NCBI RefSeq assembly: GCF_020595095.1
Contig: NZ_JAJDOP010000002.1
Location: forward strand, 372,001 to 436,000
Source: Microvirga rosea
GTDB taxonomy: Bacteria; Pseudomonadota; Alphaproteobacteria; Rhizobiales; Beijerinckiaceae
DNA length: 64,000 nucleotides
Direction of reading: 5' to 3'
Position numbers and translations under genes: made by a program. Numbering within the stretch: position 1 is the stretch's first letter; each line of letters begins with the position of its first letter. This document shows, piece after piece, positions 1-7,463 of the stretch. Below the pieces are notes generated by a model, which worked only from the letters and a program-made list of their open reading frames with translations, had not been told where the DNA came from and searched no databases.

Positions 1-116
1 CAAGCTCCCCGGTTGGGGGCGGATCGGCATGGATCCGATCGTCTAGCGCATCGCGGTCCACAACGCGCCGGCAAATCCCTGTCCCCCTTTTCCCGAAAAT
101 GCTCTAAGCCTCTCCC

Positions 117-1103
117 ATGACCGGGGGCACACCACGCAAGAGCCATGTCACCGCCGAGGCCGTCGCGCGCGGCGATCGCGCCGCGCTCGCGCGCGCCATT
201 ACGCTGATGGAATCGCGCCGCGCCGATCACCGGGCCGCGGCGCGGGACCTGCTGCAGGCCCTGATGCCGCGCACCGGCGGCGCCGTCCGGGTCGGCATTA
301 CGGGCGTCCCGGGCGTCGGCAAATCCACCACCATCGACACCCTCGGCCATCGCCTCACGGAACAGGGCCACAAGGTGGCGGTGCTGGCGGTCGATCCGAG
401 TTCCACCCGCACGGGCGGCGCCATCCTGGGGGACAAGACGCGCATGGCGCGGCTCGCGGCGGATCCGAATGCCTTCATCCGGCCCTCCCCTTCCTCCGGC
501 ACCCTCGGAGGCGTCGCGGCCAAGACGCGCGAGACGATGCTGCTGTGCGAGGCGGCGGGCTTCGACGTGATCCTCGTGGAGACCGTGGGCGTCGGCCAAT
601 CGGAGACGGCGGTGGCGGACCTGACCGATTTCTTCCTCGTGCTCATGCTGCCCGGCGCCGGCGACGAACTGCAGGGGATCAAGAAGGGCATTCTCGAACT
701 CGCCGACATGATCGCGGTCAACAAGGCCGATGACGCGGATGCCCGGGCCAAGGCGGCGGCCGCCGAGTATCGCGCGGCGCTTCACATCCTCACCCCGGCC
801 TCCGCAGCATGGACCCCGCCGGTCCTGACGGTGTCCGGCCTCACCGGACAGGGCCTCGACGACCTGTGGACAAAGGTGATCGAGCACCGCAAGCGCCTGG
901 AAGCAACCGGCGAACTGTCCGCCAAGCGCCGGGCTCAGGACGCGAAATGGATGTGGGCCCTCGTCCACGAGCGCCTTTACGACCGCCTGCATCATGACCC
1001 GGCCCTGAGGCGCCGGGTGCCGGAAATCGAGAAGCACATCGCCTCGGGCCAGCTTTCGCCGACGGCCGGAGCCGACGAGATCGTCGGGTTGCTGGGCCTG
1101 TGA
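117..1103 (+). CDS. meaB: Methylmalonyl-CoA mutase-associated GTPase MeaB
   Basis: A 328-residue G3E-family P-loop GTPase. MeaB chaperones adenosylcobalamin loading and protects methylmalonyl-CoA mutase in the cytoplasm. The P-loop GVPGVGKST lies at residues 63-71. It is followed by the family blocks VDPSSTRTGGAILGDKTRM and ETVGVGQSE and by the guanine-specificity motif NKAD near residue 202. The C-terminal helical dimerisation arm is intact, and length is normal for the family (about 320-340). The ATG at 117 is used. The mutase is not in this window. The gene converges on the asparaginase gene with only 6 nt between the stop codons. The name ArgK is an older label for the same family. Confidence 0.93.
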   Translation: MTGGTPRKSHVTAEAVARGDRAALARAITLMESRRADHRAAARDLLQALMPRTGGAVRVGITGVPGVGKSTTIDTLGHRLTEQGHKVAVLAVDPSSTRTGGAILGDKTRMARLAADPNAFIRPSPSSGTLGGVAAKTRETMLLCEAAGFDVILVETVGVGQSETAVADLTDFFLVLMLPGAGDELQGIKKGILELADMIAVNKADDADARAKAAAAEYRAALHILTPASAAWTPPVLTVSGLTGQGLDDLWTKVIEHRKRLEATGELSAKRRAQDAKWMWALVHERLYDRLHHDPALRRRVPEIEKHIASGQLSPTAGADEIVGLLGL

Positions 1104-1109
1104 CGGTTC

Positions 1110-2117
1110 TCAGGCCGCGAGATCCCGCGTGACGCGGATGCGGCCGACCTCGAGCCCGTTCCAGTTCTTCAGAACCGGCTGAGCCAGATCCTCGACGACG
1201 CCGCGCTCGTTGTCGTCGAGCTTCAGGAACCGCAGAACGAGGGCTGCCATCATGGCCTCGGCGGCACGCGCGCCGCCATCGTCCGCCTTCAGGGCGATGC
1301 CGTAGCCGAGTTCGGGAAAGGCCGCGCAGTAAACGCCTTCCGCACCGGCCTTCACAAAGGCCCGTTCTCCCAGGGCCTCCATCAGCTTCGTGTCGAAGCG
1401 GCCCGTTCCCGCGACCATGAAAGGATGGCGAGCCACGGCCTTGCGGATCCGGTCCGAGGCCGACTTGCAGCCGGGGGAGATGCCCACGCCGGCACCGAAT
1501 TTGGCAAACCCGAAGGCGAGCGCCGGCAGCGGAATCGCATAGGTCGGGATGGAGCAGCCGTCGATGCCGCTCACATCCTCCGTATGGGATGCTCCCGTAA
1601 GGTCCTCAAGGGCGCTGCGCACGGTCTGCTGGACGTGATGCTGCGCCTTGACATAGCCCTTCGGGTCGTCGCCGAGGCCGCAGGCCAGGCAGATGAACCC
1701 GGCATGCTTGCCTGAACAATTGTTATGGAGCTGGGTCGGCTGTTCCCCCGACGCGGCGAGAGCCCGCGCGGCCTCGTCCCGCATGGGCCAATGGACGCCA
1801 CATTCCAGGCATGTCTCGTTCTGCCCGGCCTTGGCGAGCATGGAGGCGGCAACCCGCGCATGGTCGGGCTCCCCGGAATGGGATGCGCAGGCGAGCGCGA
1901 TCTCCTCGTCCGTCAGCCCGTACTTGTCCGCGATACCGCTTTCCACGAGGGGAAGGGCCTGGAGAGCCTTGACGGCGGAACGCGGAAACACGCGCCGCTC
2001 CACGTCGCCCAGGGTCAGGACGGTCCCGCCCTCCGCGTCGACGACCGCCACGCTGCCCCTGTGTCGCGATTCGACAATATGACCGCGTGAAACCTCGACG
2101 AGAAAAGGATTGTCCAT
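1110..2117 (-). CDS. Asparaginase (asparaginase II / Rhizobium etli AnsA type)
   Basis: A 335-residue enzyme of the Asparaginase_II family (PF06089 type), predicted to hydrolyse L-asparagine to aspartate and ammonia. It belongs to the thermolabile rhizobial type that is unrelated to E. coli AnsA/AnsB. Visible family blocks are VEVSRGHIVESRHRGS at the N terminus, SAVKALQALPL, the CASHSGE motif, HNNCSGKHAGF and the glycine-rich GTGRFDTKLM segment. The frame is open to 2243, but the family starts at MDNPF, whose ATG is at 2117, so the 42 extra upstream codons were dropped. No operon partner is visible. Confidence 0.88.
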   Translation of the reverse strand: MDNPFLVEVSRGHIVESRHRGSVAVVDAEGGTVLTLGDVERRVFPRSAVKALQALPLVESGIADKYGLTDEEIALACASHSGEPDHARVAASMLAKAGQNETCLECGVHWPMRDEAARALAASGEQPTQLHNNCSGKHAGFICLACGLGDDPKGYVKAQHHVQQTVRSALEDLTGASHTEDVSGIDGCSIPTYAIPLPALAFGFAKFGAGVGISPGCKSASDRIRKAVARHPFMVAGTGRFDTKLMEALGERAFVKAGAEGVYCAAFPELGYGIALKADDGGARAAEAMMAALVLRFLKLDDNERGVVEDLAQPVLKNWNGLEVGRIRVTRDLAA

Positions 2118-2290
2118 GAATGGCCCCGTTTTGAACGGCGGTGTTTTGTCCGTGAGCGGCGCGGATGTCAAAGGAATCCTTGTTTCGAAACACTTTTGCG
2201 CACCGCTCAACGCGCTTGCAGCCAAGCCCCTCGACCCGTACAAGCCTCTCGCCCCTTGAACGAGGCGGCGGACATGGATGGGACATCCTT

Positions 2291-3598
2291 ATGCACGTAG
2301 CGATGATAGGCTCTGGGTATGTTGGGCTTGTGTCAGGGGCCTGCTTCGCCGATTTCGGGCATGCGGTCTGCTGTGTCGACAAGGATCCGGCCAAGATCGA
2401 CGCCCTCAATCGCGGCGAAATCCCCATCTTCGAGCCGGGCCTCGCCGAACTCGTCGCCAAGAACGTCCGCGAAGGCCGCCTGACCTTCACCACCGCCCTG
2501 CCCGAGGCCGTCGCCCGGGCCGAGGCTGTCTTCATCGCCGTCGGCACGCCTTCCCGCCGCGGCGACGGTCATGCGGACCTGTCCTATGTCCATCAGGCCG
2601 CCCGCGAGATCGCCATGGCGATTTCCGGCTATACCGTGGTGGTGACGAAATCCACCGTTCCCGTCGGGACCGGCGACGAGGTCGAGCGCATCATCCGCGA
2701 AACCCGGCCCGAGGCTGCCTTCGCGGTGGTGTCCAACCCGGAATTCCTGCGTGAAGGCGCCGCCATCGCCGACTTCAAGCGCCCCGACCGGATCGTGATC
2801 GGCACCGAGGACGAGCAGGCCGTCAAGGTGATGACCGAGCTTTATCGCCCGCTCTATCTCAACCAGGCGCCGCTGATCGTCACCTCCCGGCGCACCGCCG
2901 AGTTGACCAAATATGCGGCCAACGCGTTCCTGGCCACCAAGATCACCTTCATCAACGAGATTGCCAACCTGTGCGAACAGGTCGGCGCCAACGTGCAGGA
3001 CGTGGCGCGGGGGATCGGGCTGGACAACCGCATCGGCGCCAAGTTCCTGCATGCGGGACCGGGCTATGGCGGCTCGTGCTTCCCGAAGGACACGCTGGCT
3101 CTGATCAAGACGGCGCAGGATTACGAGGCCCCCGTGCGGATCGTGGAAACGGTGGCGGCGGTCAACGACCAGCGCAAGCGGGCGATGGGCCGCAAGGTGA
3201 TCGCCGCCTGCGGCGGGAGTGTGCGGGGAGAGACCGTGGCGGTGCTGGGACTGACGTTCAAGCCCAATACCGACGACATGCGCGAAGCGCCCTCGATCGA
3301 CGTGATCCGGACCCTGCAGGATGCCGGGGCACGGGTGCGCGCCTACGATCCGGAGGGGATGGCGGCGGCCCGGGCGGTTCTGGGGGACGTGCATTATGCG
3401 CACGACCCTTACGACTGCGCGGCGGGAGCCTCTGCGCTGGTGATCGTGACGGAGTGGGACATGTTCCGGGCGCTGGACCTCGGACGGCTGAAGCAGGTGA
3501 TGAAGAGCCCGGTGGTGGTGGACCTGCGCAACATCTACCGTCCCGACGACATGACCCAGAACGGCTTCACCTACTCGTCCATCGGGCGGCCGTCCTAG
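2291..3598 (+). CDS. ugd: UDP-glucose 6-dehydrogenase
   Basis: A 435-residue NAD-dependent dehydrogenase that oxidises UDP-glucose to UDP-glucuronate, a precursor for exopolysaccharide and uronic-acid sugars. The Rossmann motif GSGYVGLVSG is at the N terminus. The catalytic cysteine lies in GYGGSCFPKDT (Cys263), and the C-terminal UDP-binding domain contains LTFKPNTDDMREAPS. The ATG at 2291 is chosen because MHVAMIGSGYVG is the family start; the frame runs open for 42 more codons upstream. It stands alone here, but its product would feed the glycan loci at 10-16 kb and 31-56 kb, which contain no other copy. Confidence 0.93.
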   Translation: MHVAMIGSGYVGLVSGACFADFGHAVCCVDKDPAKIDALNRGEIPIFEPGLAELVAKNVREGRLTFTTALPEAVARAEAVFIAVGTPSRRGDGHADLSYVHQAAREIAMAISGYTVVVTKSTVPVGTGDEVERIIRETRPEAAFAVVSNPEFLREGAAIADFKRPDRIVIGTEDEQAVKVMTELYRPLYLNQAPLIVTSRRTAELTKYAANAFLATKITFINEIANLCEQVGANVQDVARGIGLDNRIGAKFLHAGPGYGGSCFPKDTLALIKTAQDYEAPVRIVETVAAVNDQRKRAMGRKVIAACGGSVRGETVAVLGLTFKPNTDDMREAPSIDVIRTLQDAGARVRAYDPEGMAAARAVLGDVHYAHDPYDCAAGASALVIVTEWDMFRALDLGRLKQVMKSPVVVDLRNIYRPDDMTQNGFTYSSIGRPS

Positions 3599-3690
3599 GA
3601 TCGAGCGCTGTTCGAGGTTCACGCGGGCGCCGTCCCGTGCCATATGACGAAAACGGCGCAAACCTTTCTCATTCCCCTTCGGAGCACCCG

Positions 3691-3927
3691 ATGCAAACCT
3701 TCTTCGTCGAGATCAAATGCAAACTCGGGAAGACCTACGAGGTGGCGAGCCAGCTCGCCGACCGGGAAATCGCATCGGAGATTTATTCGACGGCCGGAAA
3801 CTACGACATCCTGGCCAAATTCCACGTGGACGACGATGTGGACATCGGACACTTCATCGCCAAGAACGTCCAATCCATTTCCGACATTGCCGATACGCAC
3901 ACGATCATCACGTTCAAGGCGTTCTAA
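3691..3927 (+). CDS. Stand-alone Lrp/AsnC ligand-binding (RAM) domain protein
   Basis: A 78-residue protein consisting only of the AsnC_trans_reg/RAM ligand-binding fold, with no helix-turn-helix. It starts at the ATG at 3691 (MQTFFVEIKCKLGKTYEVA). The segment AGNYDILAKFHVDDD matches the conserved G-x-YD-hydrophobic core of the fold. Such single-domain proteins are known in alphaproteobacteria and form oligomers that bind amino acids; their role is mostly unsettled. The last codons overlap the end of the convergent MFS gene by 14 nt. A full-length Lrp protein lies 1.3 kb away, but it is not co-directional in an operon with this gene. Confidence 0.82.
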   Translation: MQTFFVEIKCKLGKTYEVASQLADREIASEIYSTAGNYDILAKFHVDDDVDIGHFIAKNVQSISDIADTHTIITFKAF

Positions 3928-5155
3928 GAGACCGTTCTGCCGGTGAGCAGGTGTCTTTTCCGCCTGCACCCTTCAGTTCTGTCCCTGCCGCTACGCTGAT
4001 CCGACCCATTGCACCTGAGCGCAGGGCATGCATGAGAGCAATCAGGGCGGCCGCTCCGGAACATAGGGCTGCCGCGCCGGTCACCATCGAAAATCCATAA
4101 CGATCGTAGAACAGGCCGAAGAGTGCGGCACCCACCAATGCGCCGGCATAGGAAATCGCACTGTTGAGCGCCAGAACGGCTACGCGGGCATCCGGCGCGC
4201 TGCGGGATAGTTGCAGCACCAGGATGTTGAGGCCGAAATGGTTCGCAAATCCCCACAGAGCCGCAAGAACCATGACGCTGCGAAAATCCGCAACACCCGG
4301 AATGAGGGCCACATAAGTCGCAGCGACGATCGTCAGGACCAATGGAAAAAGACGAGCCGCTCCGAACCGGTCGACGAAGCGATCTCCAAACGTGGCAAAG
4401 CCGAAGCCCGCTCCGTACGCCAAGACGATGAAGCCTGCTTCCGTAGCGGAGAGGCCGAGAAGTCTGCGCGCATGGTCGCCGATATAGGCATACACCCCAT
4501 AGAAGGCCGTCATGAAAAGAAGACAGACGGCAAGGAGTGGGACGACGCCGGGGCGGCGTAGCGCATCGCTCAGAGACCCGGTGGAAGCATCGCTTTTCCG
4601 GCCTGACGCAATCCGGGCCAACGGAATGGCCGCCAGGACCAGCAATACGGCCAGAACCAAATAGCTGGCGCGCCATGAAAGCGCACTGGCGATCGCAGCC
4701 GAGAGTGGCACACCCGCGACCAGGGACAAGGACCAGCCGGTCAGAACCCGTCCCAAGGTTTCGGCACCGCGCCCTGGGGGCGCAATGGCGGTGGCAAGAG
4801 CATACGACGCCGGCAGAACGATTCCGCCGGCGGCTCCGGCCAACCCCTGGCTCAGCGCGAGCCAGATCCAGTGAGTTGCGGCCGCACTGCCCACCATGGC
4901 CGCGGCCAGAACCAGAAGTCCGAGCGCCAAGGCCCGCTCGGCCCCGATCCTGTCGACATAGCGTCCGAGCGCAAGGGCCGAAACAGCCGTGGCTCCGCCA
5001 TAGGCCGCATTCGCCCGCGCGACGGCAACAGGCGTCGCTTGAAGGTCATTCGCAACATCGCCGAGGATCGGGCTCAAGGCTAGGGAATTGGAGCCGACAA
5101 CGGCAACGCCGAGCATGAGGAACCAAGCCAAGGCGGGGGTTGGAGATGAGCGCAT
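3914..5155 (-). CDS. MFS transporter, DHA1-like exporter
   Basis: A 413-residue major facilitator with about 12 hydrophobic segments, of the small-molecule/drug or amino-acid exporter type. The conserved loop after TM2 appears as GRYVDRIGAERAL. The ATG at 5155 is preferred over the TTG at 5167. It is divergent from an Lrp/AsnC-family regulator, a frequent arrangement in which the regulator controls the exporter, so an amino acid or related metabolite is a reasonable but unproven substrate. Its end overlaps the convergent RAM-domain gene by 14 nt. Confidence 0.85.
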   Translation of the reverse strand: MRSSPTPALAWFLMLGVAVVGSNSLALSPILGDVANDLQATPVAVARANAAYGGATAVSALALGRYVDRIGAERALALGLLVLAAAMVGSAAATHWIWLALSQGLAGAAGGIVLPASYALATAIAPPGRGAETLGRVLTGWSLSLVAGVPLSAAIASALSWRASYLVLAVLLVLAAIPLARIASGRKSDASTGSLSDALRRPGVVPLLAVCLLFMTAFYGVYAYIGDHARRLLGLSATEAGFIVLAYGAGFGFATFGDRFVDRFGAARLFPLVLTIVAATYVALIPGVADFRSVMVLAALWGFANHFGLNILVLQLSRSAPDARVAVLALNSAISYAGALVGAALFGLFYDRYGFSMVTGAAALCSGAAALIALMHALRSGAMGRISVAAGTELKGAGGKDTCSPAERSLRTP

Positions 5156-5224
5156 CACTTTATCCAATTAGACTAAATCTCACTTTTCCCTAATATGCTT
5201 CGGCACGAAAGCGAGTTTTGTGGC

Positions 5225-5794
5225 ATGGATCGAAATACGAATGGCATTCGCCGCCGTAGCACGGCATCGGTTGGAGTCGACGCCGTTGACCGAAAGCTGT
5301 TAGGTTTCCTGGCAGAGGACGCGACTCTGTCCTATGCGGAGCTCGGCCGGCGCATGAACCTGTCCCCGCCCGCAGTCCATGAACGGGTGAAGCGTCTGAA
5401 GGAAACCGGCGTGATCCGTCGCACCGTTGCGGTGCTCGACCCCGACCTCGTCGGCAAGCCTCTTTTGGCCATCGTGCACGTCGATACGCAAGGGTGGGGC
5501 AAAACGCCGGCCATGATGCGCCTCGCGGAGCTGCCGGAGGTTGAGGAAATCCATGCGGTGACGGGGGATACCTGCTTGATCCTGAAGGTCCGCACGGCCG
5601 GTCCGGCTGCGCTGGAGGATCTTCTCGCCCATATCTATGCGGTGCCGGGTGTTCGAGGGACGCGCAGCTATATCGCCCTGCGAACCCACCTTGAGCGCGG
5701 CACGGCCGCCGCTATCGGTCTCGATGGCCGCGATCCCGTAACCGTGCCGATGCCGGCTCAGGAGAGCGCCGCCTCCGCTGGTCTCACTGAGTGA
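5225..5794 (+). CDS. Lrp/AsnC family transcriptional regulator
   Basis: A 189-residue regulator with an N-terminal AsnC-type winged helix-turn-helix (DRKLLGFLAEDATLSYAELG, then MNLSPPAVHERVKRLKETGVI) followed by a RAM ligand-binding domain (residues about 80-155). The C-terminal tail of about 30 residues is longer than usual. An upstream in-frame ATG at 5195 would add 10 residues; 5225 is chosen because the HTH is already preceded by enough sequence, but neither has a strong ribosome-binding site. It diverges from the MFS exporter and probably controls it. The stop overlaps the convergent transglycosylase gene by 11 nt. Confidence 0.87.
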   Translation: MDRNTNGIRRRSTASVGVDAVDRKLLGFLAEDATLSYAELGRRMNLSPPAVHERVKRLKETGVIRRTVAVLDPDLVGKPLLAIVHVDTQGWGKTPAMMRLAELPEVEEIHAVTGDTCLILKVRTAGPAALEDLLAHIYAVPGVRGTRSYIALRTHLERGTAAAIGLDGRDPVTVPMPAQESAASAGLTE

Positions 5795-6860
5795 GCGCGT
5801 TGGCCTCGAAGGTCCGCTCGACCGTCCGCTGCTGCTGCGGAGGAGAGATTTCGGCGAGAAGCGGGCCGATATCCTCATAGCGGTCCATGCGCCGAACGAT
5901 CTTGGAATCGATGCGGTTGTAGAGTTCCGCAACGCTGACGGCGCGGCGCTTGCGCCCTCGCCCATCCATGAACAATCCCGCATTCGCCTTCGCGGCGGCG
6001 GGGAAGAGCTTGGCGGCCTTCGTGTTGGGATCCTTGTCGAGGGTCTCGAGGAAGCGGACGGCGCTGCTCGCACCGAGGAAATGCGCGAGATAGAGCTCGG
6101 CCTCCGCTAGCTCACGCTCTCCCTGCGCCTGGAGCGCCTGCTCCACATCCTTGATCAGTTCCCCGGCCATGAGGCCCGAGAAATAAGGATCGCAGCGTAG
6201 GCTGAGGATCCACCCCTTGTCCTTCTCGTCGACGACCGGCTCGCCGTCGACGATGCGGATGGCCTTCGCGGCGGCGGCGAAGCCGTAATCGGCCGCATGG
6301 GCGTAGACCGTCTCGAGCCAGGTGCGGTCGATGAACTGGAACAGGCCCTCGGCCGAGGAGGTCGGAGCCTTGGCTTCGGGAGAAAGGCTCGATTCCACGT
6401 CGGCCAGCGTCATCATGTAGACCGGGTCGACCCCGGTGACCCGTGCGGCCTTGAGGATCGAATGCACGAGCCAGCGCGGCGCGCTCCGGCCGCTGAACGG
6501 GATCATCTCGTCCGGATTGCCGCGCTCGACGGCGGCTTCGGCCTCGCTCGGCGCCGATCGCATGCTCGGAAACGCTTCTTCGAGAATCGAGCGGAACAGG
6601 CCTGGAACCGTGCCCAATTGCGGCGAGAAAGCGGCGGCCTGGACCAGGGGCGATTCCATGGAGGGGAACGGCCTCGCCATGACAGCGCTCGGCAGCGTCG
6701 CAACGGCCGCAGGACCCGCGGAGAGGATCTGAATCCCGGCGAACAGACCGGCGGCCAGGAGGGCATGGAACGAGCGACGGCCCTGTCGCTTATATGCTTG
6801 AGACGCATTCCGGACGGAATGCGGAGCAGCGCCTTGCGGCGTTCTCACATCGGTCGGCAT
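5784..6860 (-). CDS. Lytic transglycosylase-like (SLT domain) secreted protein
   Basis: A 358-residue exported protein starting at the ATG at 6860 (the frame extends 17 codons further). An N-terminal basic stretch (YKRQGRRSF) and a hydrophobic segment form a signal peptide or anchor at about residues 25-50. The SLT-type catalytic block is around residues 150-180: DVESSLSPEA with putative catalytic Glu156, then SSAEGLFQFIDRTWL. This matches the ESxxxxxAxSxxGxxQF pattern of lytic transglycosylases. The predicted role is cleavage of peptidoglycan glycan strands in the periplasm. The C-terminal half has no clear domain. Confidence 0.78.
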   Translation of the reverse strand: MPTDVRTPQGAAPHSVRNASQAYKRQGRRSFHALLAAGLFAGIQILSAGPAAVATLPSAVMARPFPSMESPLVQAAAFSPQLGTVPGLFRSILEEAFPSMRSAPSEAEAAVERGNPDEMIPFSGRSAPRWLVHSILKAARVTGVDPVYMMTLADVESSLSPEAKAPTSSAEGLFQFIDRTWLETVYAHAADYGFAAAAKAIRIVDGEPVVDEKDKGWILSLRCDPYFSGLMAGELIKDVEQALQAQGERELAEAELYLAHFLGASSAVRFLETLDKDPNTKAAKLFPAAAKANAGLFMDGRGRKRRAVSVAELYNRIDSKIVRRMDRYEDIGPLLAEISPPQQQRTVERTFEANALTQ

Positions 6861-7016
6861 ATTTTTTTCCCGCACGGCCCTACCGGACGGTAGGACCTTC
6901 CCTTGTGTCATTCTGGGACAAGGGTTGGCCGGGAGATGTGTCGATAATCGGTCAGCTTAGCCGTAAGAGTGTGAATTTCCTGGGATTTATTTGTTAACGA
7001 AGGGTTTTAACCCCCC

Positions 7017-7463
7017 TCAGGACGTGGATTGCGCCACAAGCTGCGCGTTCGTCTGCTCAAGCCGCTTCGCCAGTTCCCGCATCACCGCCAGGGCCATTTG
7101 GGGGAACTGCGCCAGGAGCTCGAGGAAAACCCGTTTGTCGATCCGCAGGGCAGTGGTTGGAACGGCCGCCATGATCGTGGCGGAGCGCGGGGTATCGGAC
7201 AGGATCCCCATTTCACCCACCAGGGCGTTCTCGCCCATTTCCGCCACCCGGATTTCACCGTGGGGCGTATCGAGAAGAACCTGGGCTCGTCCGTCAAGGA
7301 TCACGTAGGCGGCGTCGGCCGCATCGCCTTGGGAAAAGAACCGTTGCCCACCAGCGAATTGAACGCGCTCGCTGGTAAAGGCGAGAAGCTTCAATCGGGC
7401 TGGGTCGATGTCCCGGAACATCGGCACCTGGCGCAGTGATTGAACCTCGGCCTCAAGGGTCAT
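7017..7463 (-). CDS. Cyclic-nucleotide-binding-domain protein (Crp-like, no DNA-binding domain)
   Basis: A 148-residue protein made of one CNB/Crp-type beta-roll: FFSQGDAADAAYVILDGRAQVLL, then GENALVGEMGILSDTPRSAT, which corresponds to the phosphate-binding cassette. The helix-turn-helix of Crp/Fnr is absent, so it is unlikely to bind DNA itself. Its start codon overlaps the stop of the large ABC-type gene upstream (ATGA, 7460-7463). The two are therefore translationally coupled, and the protein may be a ligand-sensing subunit of that membrane protein. That role is inference. Confidence 0.83.
   Translation of the reverse strand: MTLEAEVQSLRQVPMFRDIDPARLKLLAFTSERVQFAGGQRFFSQGDAADAAYVILDGRAQVLLDTPHGEIRVAEMGENALVGEMGILSDTPRSATIMAAVPTTALRIDKRVFLELLAQFPQMALAVMRELAKRLEQTNAQLVAQSTS

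Noticed and set aside
1..116. Possible regulatory structure at the window start (GATCGG/CCGATC repeat)
   Set aside because: It is too short and weak to support, and the upstream gene context is outside the window.
2333..3661. Long minus-strand frame of 442 codons
   Set aside because: It is a shadow of the UDP-glucose dehydrogenase gene, H/G/R-rich with no family motifs.
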